Below are positions 1 through 6,819 of a DNA stretch of 11,644 nucleotides, in pieces. How positions within the stretch are numbered: position 1 is the first letter of the stretch; each line of letters opens with the position of its first letter. Source of the stretch: Ramlibacter sp. (lineage in GTDB: Bacteria; Pseudomonadota; Gammaproteobacteria; Burkholderiales; Burkholderiaceae); contig JACMQP010000281.1 in the NCBI GenBank assembly GCA_014376915.1, positions 1-11,644 on the forward strand, in the 5' to 3' direction. A program made the position numbers and the translations under genes. Below the pieces are notes generated by a model that was not told the origin of the DNA, searched no databases, and was given only the letters and a program-made list of their open reading frames with translations.

Positions 1-210
1 AAGCAGTTGAACCTGGTGGGGCCGGCCGGCTTCATCTCGATGGAGGACGGCGCCGTCGGCGGCTTCGTGCAGCGCGGCATCGCCGGCGCGCGCGGCATGG
101 AAGCGGTGGTGGAGATGGGTGGCGAAGGCGCCGCGTCCAGCGAAGGCCGGGCCACCGAAGCCTCGGTGCGCGGCTTCTGGAAGGCGTACCGCGCCCACAT
201 GGGCGAATGA
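1..210 (+). CDS. tphA2: Terephthalate 1,2-dioxygenase large (alpha) subunit, C-terminal fragment
   Basis: Only the last 69 residues are in the window; the gene enters from the left edge already in frame and ends at TGA 208-210. The Rieske and mononuclear-iron domains are therefore not visible. The tail contains [14 protein letters not shown] and ends in a [14 protein letters not shown] helix. This fits the C-terminus of ring-hydroxylating oxygenase alpha subunits, where an acidic 'MEDG' stretch is typical. The identification as TphA2 rests mainly on context: the next three genes follow the tphA3-tphB-tphA1 order. In that system the alpha subunit carries the active site that adds O2 across C1-C2 of terephthalate, giving 1,2-dihydroxy-3,5-cyclohexadiene-1,4-dicarboxylate. 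The gap to the next gene is 10 bp, so the two are co-transcribed. The fragment could be another Rieske oxygenase, but the linked genes make terephthalate the best call. Confidence 0.8.
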   Translation, partial: KQLNLVGPAGFISMEDGAVGGFVQRGIAGARGMEAVVEMGGEGAASSEGRATEASVRGFWKAYRAHMGE

Positions 211-220
211 GGCAAACACC

Positions 221-685
221 ATGATCGACCTGCTGCAACTTTGCGCCTTCAACTCCGCCTACGCCAACGCCATCGACAGCGATGCGCTGGAACAGTGGCC
301 GGCCTTCTTCACCGAAGACTGCCTTTACCGGATCACCAACGTAGAGAACGAGCGCGACGGCCTGCCGGCCGGCATCGTCTATGCCGATTCGCGCGCCATG
401 CTGGAAGACCGCATCGCCGCCCTGCGCCAGGCCAACATCTACGAGTGTCATCGCTACCGCCACCTGCTCGGGATCCCGTTGATCGACGAGGCCACCCACG
501 ACGGCTCCATCGCCCGCACGCCGTTCATGGTGGTGCGGATCATGGCCACCGGCGAAAGCATGCTGTTCGCCACCGGCGAGTACAAGGACCGCTTCGTCAT
601 CGAAGGCGGCAGGCTGCTGCTGGCCGAACGGATCGCCATCTGCGACAGCACGGTGACCGACACGCTGATGGCGCTGCCGCTGTGA
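221..685 (+). CDS. tphA3: Terephthalate 1,2-dioxygenase small (beta) subunit
   Basis: The product is 154 residues, the usual size for this subunit. The ATG at 221 is chosen over an upstream in-frame alternative because a TGAGG Shine-Dalgarno-like stretch (208-212) sits 8 bp before it, and because [20 protein letters not shown] is the expected N-terminus. The protein has the SnoaL/NTF2-like fold of aromatic oxygenase beta subunits. Recognisable stretches are [18 protein letters not shown] near residues 16-35, the central [11 protein letters not shown], and [14 protein letters not shown] at the C-terminus. From memory the ends and centre closely match Comamonas TphA3. Beta subunits have no redox cofactor; they build the alpha3beta3 hexamer. 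The SD overlaps the tphA2 stop region, so translation is likely coupled. The stop lies 7 bp before the tphB start. Confidence 0.9.
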   Translation: MIDLLQLCAFNSAYANAIDSDALEQWPAFFTEDCLYRITNVENERDGLPAGIVYADSRAMLEDRIAALRQANIYECHRYRHLLGIPLIDEATHDGSIARTPFMVVRIMATGESMLFATGEYKDRFVIEGGRLLLAERIAICDSTVTDTLMALPL

Positions 686-692
686 TGGCGCC

Positions 693-1628
693 ATGAGGAG
701 GATCGCGCTCTCCACCGGCGACCCGAACGGGATCGGCCCCGAGATCGTGCTGCGGGCGCTCGGTGCGCTGCATGGCGATGACAGGCTGCAGGCCACGGTG
801 TTCGGCCCGCCCGAGGTGCTGCGACGCACGGCGCAAGCCATCGGGCTGGAGCAACTGCTGTCGAAGCTTGATCTGCGTCCCGTCGGCGAGTTGCCCTCGG
901 CGGCTGCTGTGCCCGGCGAGGTGAACGCGCAGGCCGGCGCCAGCGCGGTCGCATCCGCCACCGCGGCGATCCTCGCCTGCCAGGCCGGCGAGTTCGACGC
1001 GGTGGTGGCGGGCCCGCACCACGAGACGGCGATCCACCAGGCCGGAATCCCCTTCAGCGGCTATCCGTCGCTGGTGGCGCGGCTCTGCGGCCAGGACGAA
1101 CACAGCGTGTTCCTGCTGCTGGTGGGCGGCGGGCTGCGCATCGTGCACGTGACCTTGCACGAAAGCGTGGCGACGGCGCTCGCGCGGATCACGCCGGCGC
1201 TGATCGTGGCGGCGACGCAGGCCGGCGTGCGCGCGTGCGCGATGCTGGGCGTGGAGCAGCCGAAGGTGGCGTTGTTCGGCATCAACCCGCACGCCTCGGA
1301 GGGAGGGCTGTTCGGCCCCGAAGACGAGGAGCGGGTGGTGCCGGCCGCGCTGCGGCTGCACGAACTGGGCATCCCTGTCGACGGCCCGGCCGGCGCCGAC
1401 ACGCTGCTGGCCGACCGCCGGCACGACCTCTATGTCGCGATGCTGCACGACCAGGGCCACATCCCGGTCAAGCTGCTCGCCCCCCAGGCGGCCACCGCCG
1501 TTTCCATCGGGGGCAAGGTGTTGCTGGCCAGTACCGGCCATGGCAGCGCGATGGACATCGCCGGCAAGGGCACGGCACGACCCGACGCGCTGCTGCGCAG
1601 CTTGCGGCTGGTGGCCGGAATTTCCTGA
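693..1628 (+). CDS. tphB: 1,2-dihydroxy-3,5-cyclohexadiene-1,4-dicarboxylate dehydrogenase (PdxA family)
   Basis: This 311-residue protein belongs to the PdxA (4-hydroxythreonine-4-phosphate dehydrogenase) family. It oxidises and decarboxylates the terephthalate cis-dihydrodiol to protocatechuate with NAD(P)+. The family signature [12 protein letters not shown] is at residues 7-18. Candidate divalent-metal ligands by alignment with PdxA are His156 (VTLHES), His200 (GINPHASEG) and His252 (LHDQGH). The substrate segment reads [20 protein letters not shown] (107-126). True PdxA proteins have a GPVNK-type sequence there, so this is the TphB-like branch, not vitamin B6 biosynthesis. Starts upstream of the ATG at 693 are blocked by an in-frame TGA at 666-668. 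There is no good SD, consistent with coupling to tphA3, which ends 7 bp earlier. A bare PdxA annotation would be misleading here. Confidence 0.9.
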   Translation: MRRIALSTGDPNGIGPEIVLRALGALHGDDRLQATVFGPPEVLRRTAQAIGLEQLLSKLDLRPVGELPSAAAVPGEVNAQAGASAVASATAAILACQAGEFDAVVAGPHHETAIHQAGIPFSGYPSLVARLCGQDEHSVFLLLVGGGLRIVHVTLHESVATALARITPALIVAATQAGVRACAMLGVEQPKVALFGINPHASEGGLFGPEDEERVVPAALRLHELGIPVDGPAGADTLLADRRHDLYVAMLHDQGHIPVKLLAPQAATAVSIGGKVLLASTGHGSAMDIAGKGTARPDALLRSLRLVAGIS

Positions 1629-1655
1629 CTTCTCTTTCCCCGGATTCCTTTCTCA

Positions 1656-2654
1656 ATGGCCTACGACATCCGCATTGCCGGCAGCGACCAGCGTTTTTCC
1701 TGCGAGCCGGGACAGAACATTCTCGACGCGGGCCTGAAGGCCGGCATCGAGATGCCCTACTCCTGCCGCAAGGGCGTTTGTGGCAACTGCGTCGGCGGGA
1801 TTTCCGCTGGCTCGGTGCAGTGCCCGCCGAACGATGTCGCGCCGTCGGGCCAGGTGCTCTATTGCCAATGCCTGCCGCAAAGCGACCTGGAGATCGTGCC
1901 CACCGCCTGGCACCGGTTCGACCCGTCGGCGCGCAAGCAGCTCACGGTCAGGGTGTTTCGCAACACGCTCGTGGCCGACGACGTCAGCCTGCTGCAACTG
2001 CGGCTTCCGGTCGGCCAGCGCGTGAAATTCAAGGCCGGCCAGTACCTGCAGGTGACGCTGCCCGATGGCAGCAGGCGCTCGTATTCGATGGCCAACCCGC
2101 CGCATGAAAACGACACGCTGCAGCTGCACATCCGGCACGTGGCGGGCGGCCAGTTCACCCAGATCGTCCCGACGCTCAAGGCCGGCGACCTGCTGGAGGT
2201 GGAGCTGCCGTTCGGCAACTTCGAGTTGAAGGAAGAGACGACGGCACCGATGCTGTGCGTCGTCGGCGGGACGGGGTTCGCGCCGGTGAAGTCCCTGCTG
2301 GACGACTTGGTCAGGAAAGGCGTCCAGCGGCCCGTCACGCTGGTCTGGGGCGGCCGAAGCCGCAGCGGCCTGTACCTGATGAGCGCCGTCGAACGCTGGC
2401 AGAAGCTGCTGCCCGGCTTCACCTTCATCGCCGCGGTCGAAGACGCGGCGGACGCGCAGGCGCTGGGCGGATTCCAGGGTCGGGTCGACGACGCCGTGCG
2501 CGCCCGCTGCCCATCCCTGGCCGGCCACGAGGTCTACTGTTGCGGCGGGCCGGCGATGGTGGCGGCGGTGAAGAAGGCCTGCGTCGACGAAAGCGGCCTC
2601 GACTCCAGGCATTTCTTCAGCGATGTGTTCGTGCCGGGACCGGCCGCGACGTAG
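1656..2654 (+). CDS. tphA1: Terephthalate 1,2-dioxygenase reductase component
   Basis: This 332-residue protein passes electrons from NAD(P)H to the TphA2A3 oxygenase. The N-terminal 85 residues form a plant-type [2Fe-2S] ferredoxin domain with Cys37, Cys42 and Cys45 (CRKGVCGNC) and a fourth ligand at Cys70 or Cys72 (YCQC). A ferredoxin-reductase FAD domain follows, with the flavin motif RSYS at 141-144. The NAD(P) domain has GGTGFAP at 204-210 and CGGPAMV at 296-302. This is the ferredoxin-first layout of TphA1 and other class IB oxygenase reductases. The start is 27 bp after the tphB stop. No strong SD is visible, only a weak CGGA at 1641-1644. The gene closes the operon. A benzoate or xylene-type reductase would look similar, but adjacency to tphB argues for TphA1. 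Confidence 0.9.
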   Translation: MAYDIRIAGSDQRFSCEPGQNILDAGLKAGIEMPYSCRKGVCGNCVGGISAGSVQCPPNDVAPSGQVLYCQCLPQSDLEIVPTAWHRFDPSARKQLTVRVFRNTLVADDVSLLQLRLPVGQRVKFKAGQYLQVTLPDGSRRSYSMANPPHENDTLQLHIRHVAGGQFTQIVPTLKAGDLLEVELPFGNFELKEETTAPMLCVVGGTGFAPVKSLLDDLVRKGVQRPVTLVWGGRSRSGLYLMSAVERWQKLLPGFTFIAAVEDAADAQALGGFQGRVDDAVRARCPSLAGHEVYCCGGPAMVAAVKKACVDESGLDSRHFFSDVFVPGPAAT

Positions 2655-2986
2655 CTCGTGCTTACCATGCGGTTTTCACGGATGTCCACCAATGATCGAA
2701 CAACATCTGAATATCCGACCCGCCACGGCGCCATGAACAGCTTCTTCGTCCATCCCCAGAAGCATGGACCGCACCCTTTGTGCTGTTCTGCATGGACGCG
2801 CCGGGCAAGCGCGAGGAACTGCACGACATGGCGCGTCGCCTAGCCTCGGGGGCGGGGCCGAGACTGGCACATTGCCGCCTTGCAAGAAGAACAGTGCCGC
2901 GCAAACGGCTCAATACAACACCGCGATGAAGGCCACCAGGCCGAGGACGGTGCGCATGCCGGCCCCGACTGCTTCCAACCGCCAGC
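2655..2986. other. 332-bp intergenic region without a convincing gene
   Basis: This gap separates the tphA1 stop from the converging substrate-binding protein gene. No reading frame has both a credible start and a family match. A + strand frame at 2771-2845 reads APFVLFCMDAPGKREELH, resembling the start of YciI/YCII-like small proteins, but it has no start signal and loses any resemblance downstream (stop at 2927-2929). On the minus strand a short hydrophobic stretch, MRTVLGLVAFIAVLY then stop (2957 down to 2910), looks like the end of a membrane protein but is too short to call. Both may be relics of decayed genes. I see no strong promoter or T-rich terminator here. Confidence 0.5.
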
Positions 2987-3003
2987 TCAGCGCGTGCTGA
3001 GCT
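2984..3003. terminator. Hairpin at convergent gene junction, possible terminator
   Basis: A perfect 8-bp inverted repeat (AGCTCAGC, loop GCGT, GCTGAGCT) overlaps the stop codon of the minus-strand substrate-binding protein gene. On the + strand it is followed by only three T residues counting the last stem base. It could end transcription from the tph side, but the weak T tract makes intrinsic termination uncertain. A minus-strand role is less likely, as no T run follows in that direction. Confidence 0.3.
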
Positions 3004-4099
3004 TTCCCTCGCGCGTCACCATGGCGAGCTCGACGAACTTGCTGCCATGCTGCATGCCGTTGCCGAAGGTGATCTTGTAGCCGCCCAGGTCGTAGCTGCC
3101 CAGGTTAGCCAGCGACTCCAGCACGCTTTGCCGCGTGACCGGCTTCTTGGCGCGGCGGATACCCTCGACCAGCACCTTGGCACCGAAGCACGCTTCCAGG
3201 TGCGTGGTGTTCATCTGCGTCTTGACGCCCGACGCTTCCAGCGCCTGGGCGCATTCGCGTACCGCCGGGATCGGCGACGTCGGGCTGGGCACCACCTGCG
3301 CGATCGACACGCCGGCACTGGCCGGTCCGGCGGCGGCGATGTACTGGTCGGCGCCCACGAACGACAGGCTGGACGTGGGGATCATCCGGCCCATGCCGAT
3401 CAGCTCCTTCTGGATCTGCGCCGCAGCGCCCGACAGCGCTGTGTTCAGCAGGAACTGCGGGGTCTGCGCCAGCAGCGCCTGCACGTCTGCCTTGGTGATC
3501 TGCGCGTTGCGCTTGATCGCCAGGGCCTTGGGCGCCAGGTTGATCTTCTTGAGGTAGTCGGTCACCACGTCCAGGTTCTGCTTGCCGACCTCGTCGTCGT
3601 AGTGGATGACGGTGACACGGGTCAGCCCCAGGCTGGTCCAGAAATTGAGCATCTTCTCCATTTCCTCGCCATAGGAGGCGCGGACGGTGAACAGCACCGG
3701 GCTGTTGGTGCGGACCGGGTTGGCGCCCGAGAACGGGGCAAAAAAGGCCACGCCCTTCTTTTCGGCCTGCGGCAAGGCATCGAGGCTGAGGGTGGCGGAG
3801 GCAAAGCCGTACAAGGCCAGCACGTCCCTGTTTTCCAGCAGCACGCCGGCGTTGGCGCCGGCCGTTTTGCGGTCGTTCTTGTCGTCCATGGACAGCAGCT
3901 CGATCGCCTTGCCCTGCACGCCGCCCTTGTTGTTGACCTGGGTGAACCAGGCGTTGGCGCCGTCGTGGATGTCCTGACCGAACTTGGCGTTGCCGCCCGT
4001 CAGCGGGGCAGACTGGCCGATGACCCACTTGTCGCCCTGGGCCTGCGCCACGCCTGCGCCGGCCAGCGTGGCCAAAAGCGCGAAATACCTGAACTTCAT
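2987..4099 (-). CDS. ABC transporter substrate-binding protein, Leu/Ile/Val-binding (LivJ-like) family
   Basis: This 370-residue periplasmic binding protein has the type 1 fold. A Sec signal peptide covers residues 1-20, with a basic start, a hydrophobic core and a predicted cut after AQA. The mature protein opens with KWVIGQSAPLTGGNAKFGQD, characteristic of LivJ/branched-chain amino acid receptors. Other hallmarks are a GVQGKAIELLSMDDKND stretch and an ALYGFASATLSLDALP stretch. The ATG is preceded on the minus strand by GGAG (4105-4108), 5 bp away. No permease or ATPase gene is in the window, so this is an orphan receptor. In Burkholderiales such proteins bind many ligands, including aromatic acids, amides and amino acids, so the ligand cannot be named. 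The upstream neighbour is a gamma-glutamyltranspeptidase-family hydrolase, which could process a taken-up compound. It is not the TctC/TTT-type TphC receptor. Confidence 0.85.
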   Translation of the reverse strand: MKFRYFALLATLAGAGVAQAQGDKWVIGQSAPLTGGNAKFGQDIHDGANAWFTQVNNKGGVQGKAIELLSMDDKNDRKTAGANAGVLLENRDVLALYGFASATLSLDALPQAEKKGVAFFAPFSGANPVRTNSPVLFTVRASYGEEMEKMLNFWTSLGLTRVTVIHYDDEVGKQNLDVVTDYLKKINLAPKALAIKRNAQITKADVQALLAQTPQFLLNTALSGAAAQIQKELIGMGRMIPTSSLSFVGADQYIAAAGPASAGVSIAQVVPSPTSPIPAVRECAQALEASGVKTQMNTTHLEACFGAKVLVEGIRRAKKPVTRQSVLESLANLGSYDLGGYKITFGNGMQHGSKFVELAMVTREGKLSTR

Positions 4100-4131
4100 G
4101 GATGCTCCGTGGACTGCACAACGAAGCGTCC

Positions 4132-4160
4132 ATTAAAGGCGCTTGCCGGCCGGCTGGCAA
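4132..4160 (-). promoter_or_regulatory. Sigma70-like promoter for the substrate-binding protein gene
   Basis: Read on the minus strand, TTGCCA (4160-4155) and TTTAAT (4137-4132) are separated by exactly 17 bp. Each matches the sigma70 consensus at five of six bases. The expected start of transcription is near 4125, giving a leader of about 25 nt before the ATG. The spacer contains the perfect palindrome GCCGGCCGGC, which with flanking TTGCC/GGCAA could also fold as a hairpin after the upstream hydrolase gene. The receptor can thus be transcribed separately from that gene. Confidence 0.5.
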
Positions 4161-4204
4161 TGCGAAGAATCCTTAACGGACCGCGGCTACCGCCCCGCCG
4201 CCGG

Positions 4205-5815
4205 TCAGAAGCCGGCGGCCAGGCCGTCGCGGCGCGAATCGCTGGCGGCGATGTAGCCCTCCACCTTCGGATTGCCGGCCCGCCAGATGAACTGGCCGGC
4301 GCCGAAGTCCTGGTAGCTGTCGTTGATCACTTCCAGCCGGTGGCCGCGCGCCGTGAGCTCCAGCACCGTGGCCGGGTCCATCTGCCGTTCGACGTTCAGC
4401 GCCAGGCCGGCATTGAAGCGCCAGCGCGGTGCGTCGCAGGCGGCCTGCGGGCTCTGGCCGTAGTCCAGCATCCGCACCAGGGTCTGCATGTGGCCCTGCG
4501 GCTGCATGTTGCCGCCCATTACGCCGAAGCTCATGACCGGCTGGCCGCCCTGGGTCAAAAAGGCGGGAATGATGGTGTGGAACGGTCGCTTGCCCGGCGC
4601 CACCTGGTTGGCGCCCGGCTCCAGGCTGAAGCCGTAGCCGCGGTTCTGCAGGCTGATGCCGAACGTCGGTTCCACGCAGCCCGAGCCGAAGCCCATGTAG
4701 TTGCTCTGGATGAAGCTGATCATCATCCCGTTCTCGTCGGCCGCCGTCAGGTAGATGGTGCCGCCCTTGACCGGGTTGCCGGCGCCGAAGTCCTGCGCCT
4801 TCTTCATGTCGATCAGCTTCGCGCGCGAGGCCAGGTAGCCGTCGTCCAGCATCTGCTCGGGCGTCACTTCCATCGCGCCGCGCTCAGCGACGTATTTGTA
4901 GGTGTCGGCAAAGGCCAGCTTCATCGCTTCGATCTGCAGGTGCTGCGCGTCGGGGCCGTCCACCGGCATCCCGGCGAGGTCGAACTTCTCCAGGATGCCC
5001 AGCGCGATCAGCGCCGCGATGCCCTGCCCATTGGGCGGAATCTCGTGCAGCGTGTAGCCGCGGTAGTCGCGGCCGATCGGCTTGACCCACTCCGGCTTGA
5101 AGTCGGCGAAGTCGCGGGCGGTGATGCTGCCGCCGTTGGCCGCGGAGAACCGCTCCACCGCCTGCGCGATGTCGCCGCCGTAAAAAGCCTCGCCCCTGCT
5201 CTGGGCGATGGCGCGCAGCGCCCGCGCAGCGGCCTTGAACTGGAACAACTCGCCGACCTGCGGCGCGCGGCCCCAGGGCAGGAAGCTCTCGGCCCAGCCG
5301 GGCAGCTTGCTCATTTCCGGCGTGGCGTCGGCCCATTTCTGCTGCACCACCACCGGCAGCAGGTAGCCGCGCTCGGCGATCTCGATCGCCGGCTCCAGCA
5401 GGTCGGCGAAAGGCAGCTTGCCGAAGCGCTTGGAGAGCGCCATCCAGCTGCCGACCGCACCTGGCACCGTGACGGCGTCGAAACCGCGCACCGGCGGCTT
5501 TTTCGCGTCGTTGCCGTACTTCTTGCGAAAGTATTCCGGTGTCCAGGTCGCCGGCGCCGGGCCCGACGAATTGAGCCCATGCAGCTCCTTGCCGTCCCAC
5601 AGGATGGCGAAGGCGTCGCTGCCCAGGCCGTTGCTGACCGGTTCGCAGATTGTCATCGCGGCCGCCGCGGCGATCGCGCCGTCCACCGCGTTGCCGCCCT
5701 TCCACATCATCCGGAGCCCGGCCTGCGCCGCCAGCGGATGCGAGGTCGAGACGACGTTGCGCGCCAGCACCGGAATGCGGGTGGTCGGGTAGGGATTGTT
5801 GAAGTCGAATTTCAT
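4205..5815 (-). CDS. Gamma-glutamyltranspeptidase-family Ntn hydrolase (HpxW/YwrD-like)
   Basis: This 536-residue protein is an N-terminal nucleophile hydrolase proenzyme. Such enzymes cut themselves into a large and a small subunit, and the freed Thr becomes the catalyst. The likely cleavage site is before Thr353 in KGGTIYL. Other family marks are GGNAVDGAIAAAAAM (40-54), EPVSNGLGSDAFA (58-70), PPNGQGIAAL (260-269), GKRPFHTIIPAF (408-419) and the GVMGGNMQPQGH glycine-rich turn (431-442). The segment where classical GGT has its glutamate-binding Arg reads LNSSGPAPAT (81-90) and lacks that Arg. It resembles oxamate amidohydrolase HpxW and Bacillus YwrD or glutaryl-acylase-like proteins. No signal peptide is present, so it is probably cytoplasmic. 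The ATG at 5815 is preferred over the start at 5860 because GAGG lies 7 bp upstream of it. It is divergent from a LysR gene that probably controls it. The substrate is unknown. Confidence 0.85.
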   Translation of the reverse strand: MKFDFNNPYPTTRIPVLARNVVSTSHPLAAQAGLRMMWKGGNAVDGAIAAAAAMTICEPVSNGLGSDAFAILWDGKELHGLNSSGPAPATWTPEYFRKKYGNDAKKPPVRGFDAVTVPGAVGSWMALSKRFGKLPFADLLEPAIEIAERGYLLPVVVQQKWADATPEMSKLPGWAESFLPWGRAPQVGELFQFKAAARALRAIAQSRGEAFYGGDIAQAVERFSAANGGSITARDFADFKPEWVKPIGRDYRGYTLHEIPPNGQGIAALIALGILEKFDLAGMPVDGPDAQHLQIEAMKLAFADTYKYVAERGAMEVTPEQMLDDGYLASRAKLIDMKKAQDFGAGNPVKGGTIYLTAADENGMMISFIQSNYMGFGSGCVEPTFGISLQNRGYGFSLEPGANQVAPGKRPFHTIIPAFLTQGGQPVMSFGVMGGNMQPQGHMQTLVRMLDYGQSPQAACDAPRWRFNAGLALNVERQMDPATVLELTARGHRLEVINDSYQDFGAGQFIWRAGNPKVEGYIAASDSRRDGLAAGF

Positions 5816-5839
5816 GCGGTTCCTCGCGGATGAAACCCA

Positions 5840-5867
5840 ATTATCGAAAGTCCCCAGCAAAAGTAAA
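5840..5867 (-). promoter_or_regulatory. Possible promoter for the Ntn hydrolase gene
   Basis: On the minus strand, TTTACT (5867-5862) and GATAAT (5845-5840) are spaced by 16 bp. They match the sigma70 -35 and -10 hexamers at four and five positions. Transcription would start near 5833, about 20 nt before the ATG. The -35 box lies in the left arm of the inverted repeat at 5861-5886, which suits control by the divergent LysR protein. Confidence 0.35.
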
Positions 5868-5886
5868 AGCCAGGATTGCTTTACTT
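5861..5886. promoter_or_regulatory. Inverted repeat in divergent hydrolase/lysR region, candidate LysR binding site
   Basis: AAGTAAAAGC (5861-5870) and GCTTTACTT (5878-5886) are complementary apart from one extra A in the left arm. A further CTTTAC copy occurs at 5901-5906, 22 bp (about two helical turns) after the one at 5879-5884. LysR-type regulators usually bind spaced imperfect dyads in the intergenic region they share with a divergent target, which is what this layout shows. Function is inferred. Confidence 0.45.
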
Positions 5887-5918
5887 ACACTCAAGCTTTC
5901 CTTTACCCGGAGCATGCC

Positions 5919-6794
5919 GTGAGCAGCATCCGCCTGTTGCGCACCTTCATCGCCGTCGCCACCGAGGGCTCGTTCGCCGCCGCCGCGCCGCGCGTCGCGC
6001 TGACGCAGGCAGCCGTCGGCCTGCAGATGCGCACCCTGGAGGCGGACCTGCGCCGCCAGCTGTTCGAACGCCAGGGCAAGTCGATGGCGCTCACCGACGC
6101 CGGACGCGAGCTGCTGCCGGCCGTGCGCAAGCTGGTGGCGATGTACGACCAGATGCTGGCGAGCTCGCCCTCGGACGAGCCGATGGCCGGCACCGTGCAC
6201 CTGGGCGCCGTGGTCTCGGCGGTGCGGCCGCTGATCCAGGCGACGCTGGCGCTCAAGGCGCGTCACCCGGGGCTGGAACTGCACGTCTCGTCGGCCAAGT
6301 CGATCGACCTGCTGGCCGACGTGGAGACCGGCGCGCTGGACGCGGCCATCGCCGTCCGCGAACCCGGACCGGCCCGCCCGGCCCTCGCCTGGACGACCCT
6401 CTACGCCGAACCCATGGTGCTGCTGGCCGGCCGCAGCATGGAGCACGCTCCGCCGCGCAGCCTGCTGCAGCGCCATCCCTTCATCCGCTTCGACCGCAGC
6501 CAGCACACCGGCCAGCTGGTGGAGCGGACGTTGAAGAAGCTGCGGGCCCGGCCGCAGGAATTCCTGGAATTGAACGCGATCGAGAGCATCGTGGAGCTGG
6601 TGCGCTCCGGCCTGGGCGTGGCCATCCTGCCGCAGCTGCACGACAGCCGCTGGCAGGGCGACGCGCGGCTGTGGCTGGTGGAGATTGCACAAGCCGAGGC
6701 CCGGCAAATCGCGCTGGTGCAGGCCCGCGAATCGCCGCACGCGGCGCTGGTCGGCGCCGTGGTGCGGGAGTTCAAGGCAAGGCTGCAGGGATAG
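5919..6794 (+). CDS. LysR-type transcriptional regulator
   Basis: The product is a 291-residue DNA-binding regulator of normal family length. The N-terminal winged helix-turn-helix spans roughly residues 2-60; the recognition region is SFAAAAPRVALTQAAVGLQM (18-37), followed by LFERQGKSMALTDAGRELLP. The effector-binding domain fills about residues 90-285, with family marks VELVRSGLGVAILPQL near the end. A GTG at 5919 is chosen because GGAG (5909-5912) sits 6 bp upstream and the HTH then begins at the usual distance from the N-terminus; the in-frame extension to 5796 would run back across the divergent promoter. Divergence from the Ntn hydrolase gene with a 103-bp shared region predicts that it controls that gene and itself. 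The inducer is unknown. The next gene follows after 25 bp but is a housekeeping repair gene, probably unrelated. Confidence 0.9.
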   Translation: MSSIRLLRTFIAVATEGSFAAAAPRVALTQAAVGLQMRTLEADLRRQLFERQGKSMALTDAGRELLPAVRKLVAMYDQMLASSPSDEPMAGTVHLGAVVSAVRPLIQATLALKARHPGLELHVSSAKSIDLLADVETGALDAAIAVREPGPARPALAWTTLYAEPMVLLAGRSMEHAPPRSLLQRHPFIRFDRSQHTGQLVERTLKKLRARPQEFLELNAIESIVELVRSGLGVAILPQLHDSRWQGDARLWLVEIAQAEARQIALVQARESPHAALVGAVVREFKARLQG

Positions 6795-6819
6795 ACTGCC
6801 TGTCATCCCTTTGCCAACA

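Noticed and set aside
693..1628. Vitamin B6 biosynthesis PdxA
   Set aside because: The family is right, but the HHETAIH substrate segment and position between oxygenase subunit and reductase genes point to TphB.
2987..4099. TphC terephthalate-binding protein
   Set aside because: TphC belongs to the TctC/TTT receptor family. This protein is LivJ-like, on the opposite strand and in a separate transcript.
4141..4163. GC-rich hairpin as terminator of the Ntn hydrolase gene
   Set aside because: The arms are short beyond the GCCGGCCGGC core and no T run follows directly. The same bases are better explained as the -35 box and spacer of the receptor promoter.
3047..5833. Very long + strand open frame of 928 codons
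   Set aside because: It runs antisense across the receptor and Ntn hydrolase genes. It is rich in Arg, His, Gln and Val with no domain, typical of a shadow frame in high-GC DNA.
5796..5918. N-terminal extension of the LysR regulator from 5796
   Set aside because: The extension would cover the divergent promoter region, encodes no conserved residues, and a GGAG-supported GTG at 5919 gives the standard N-terminus.
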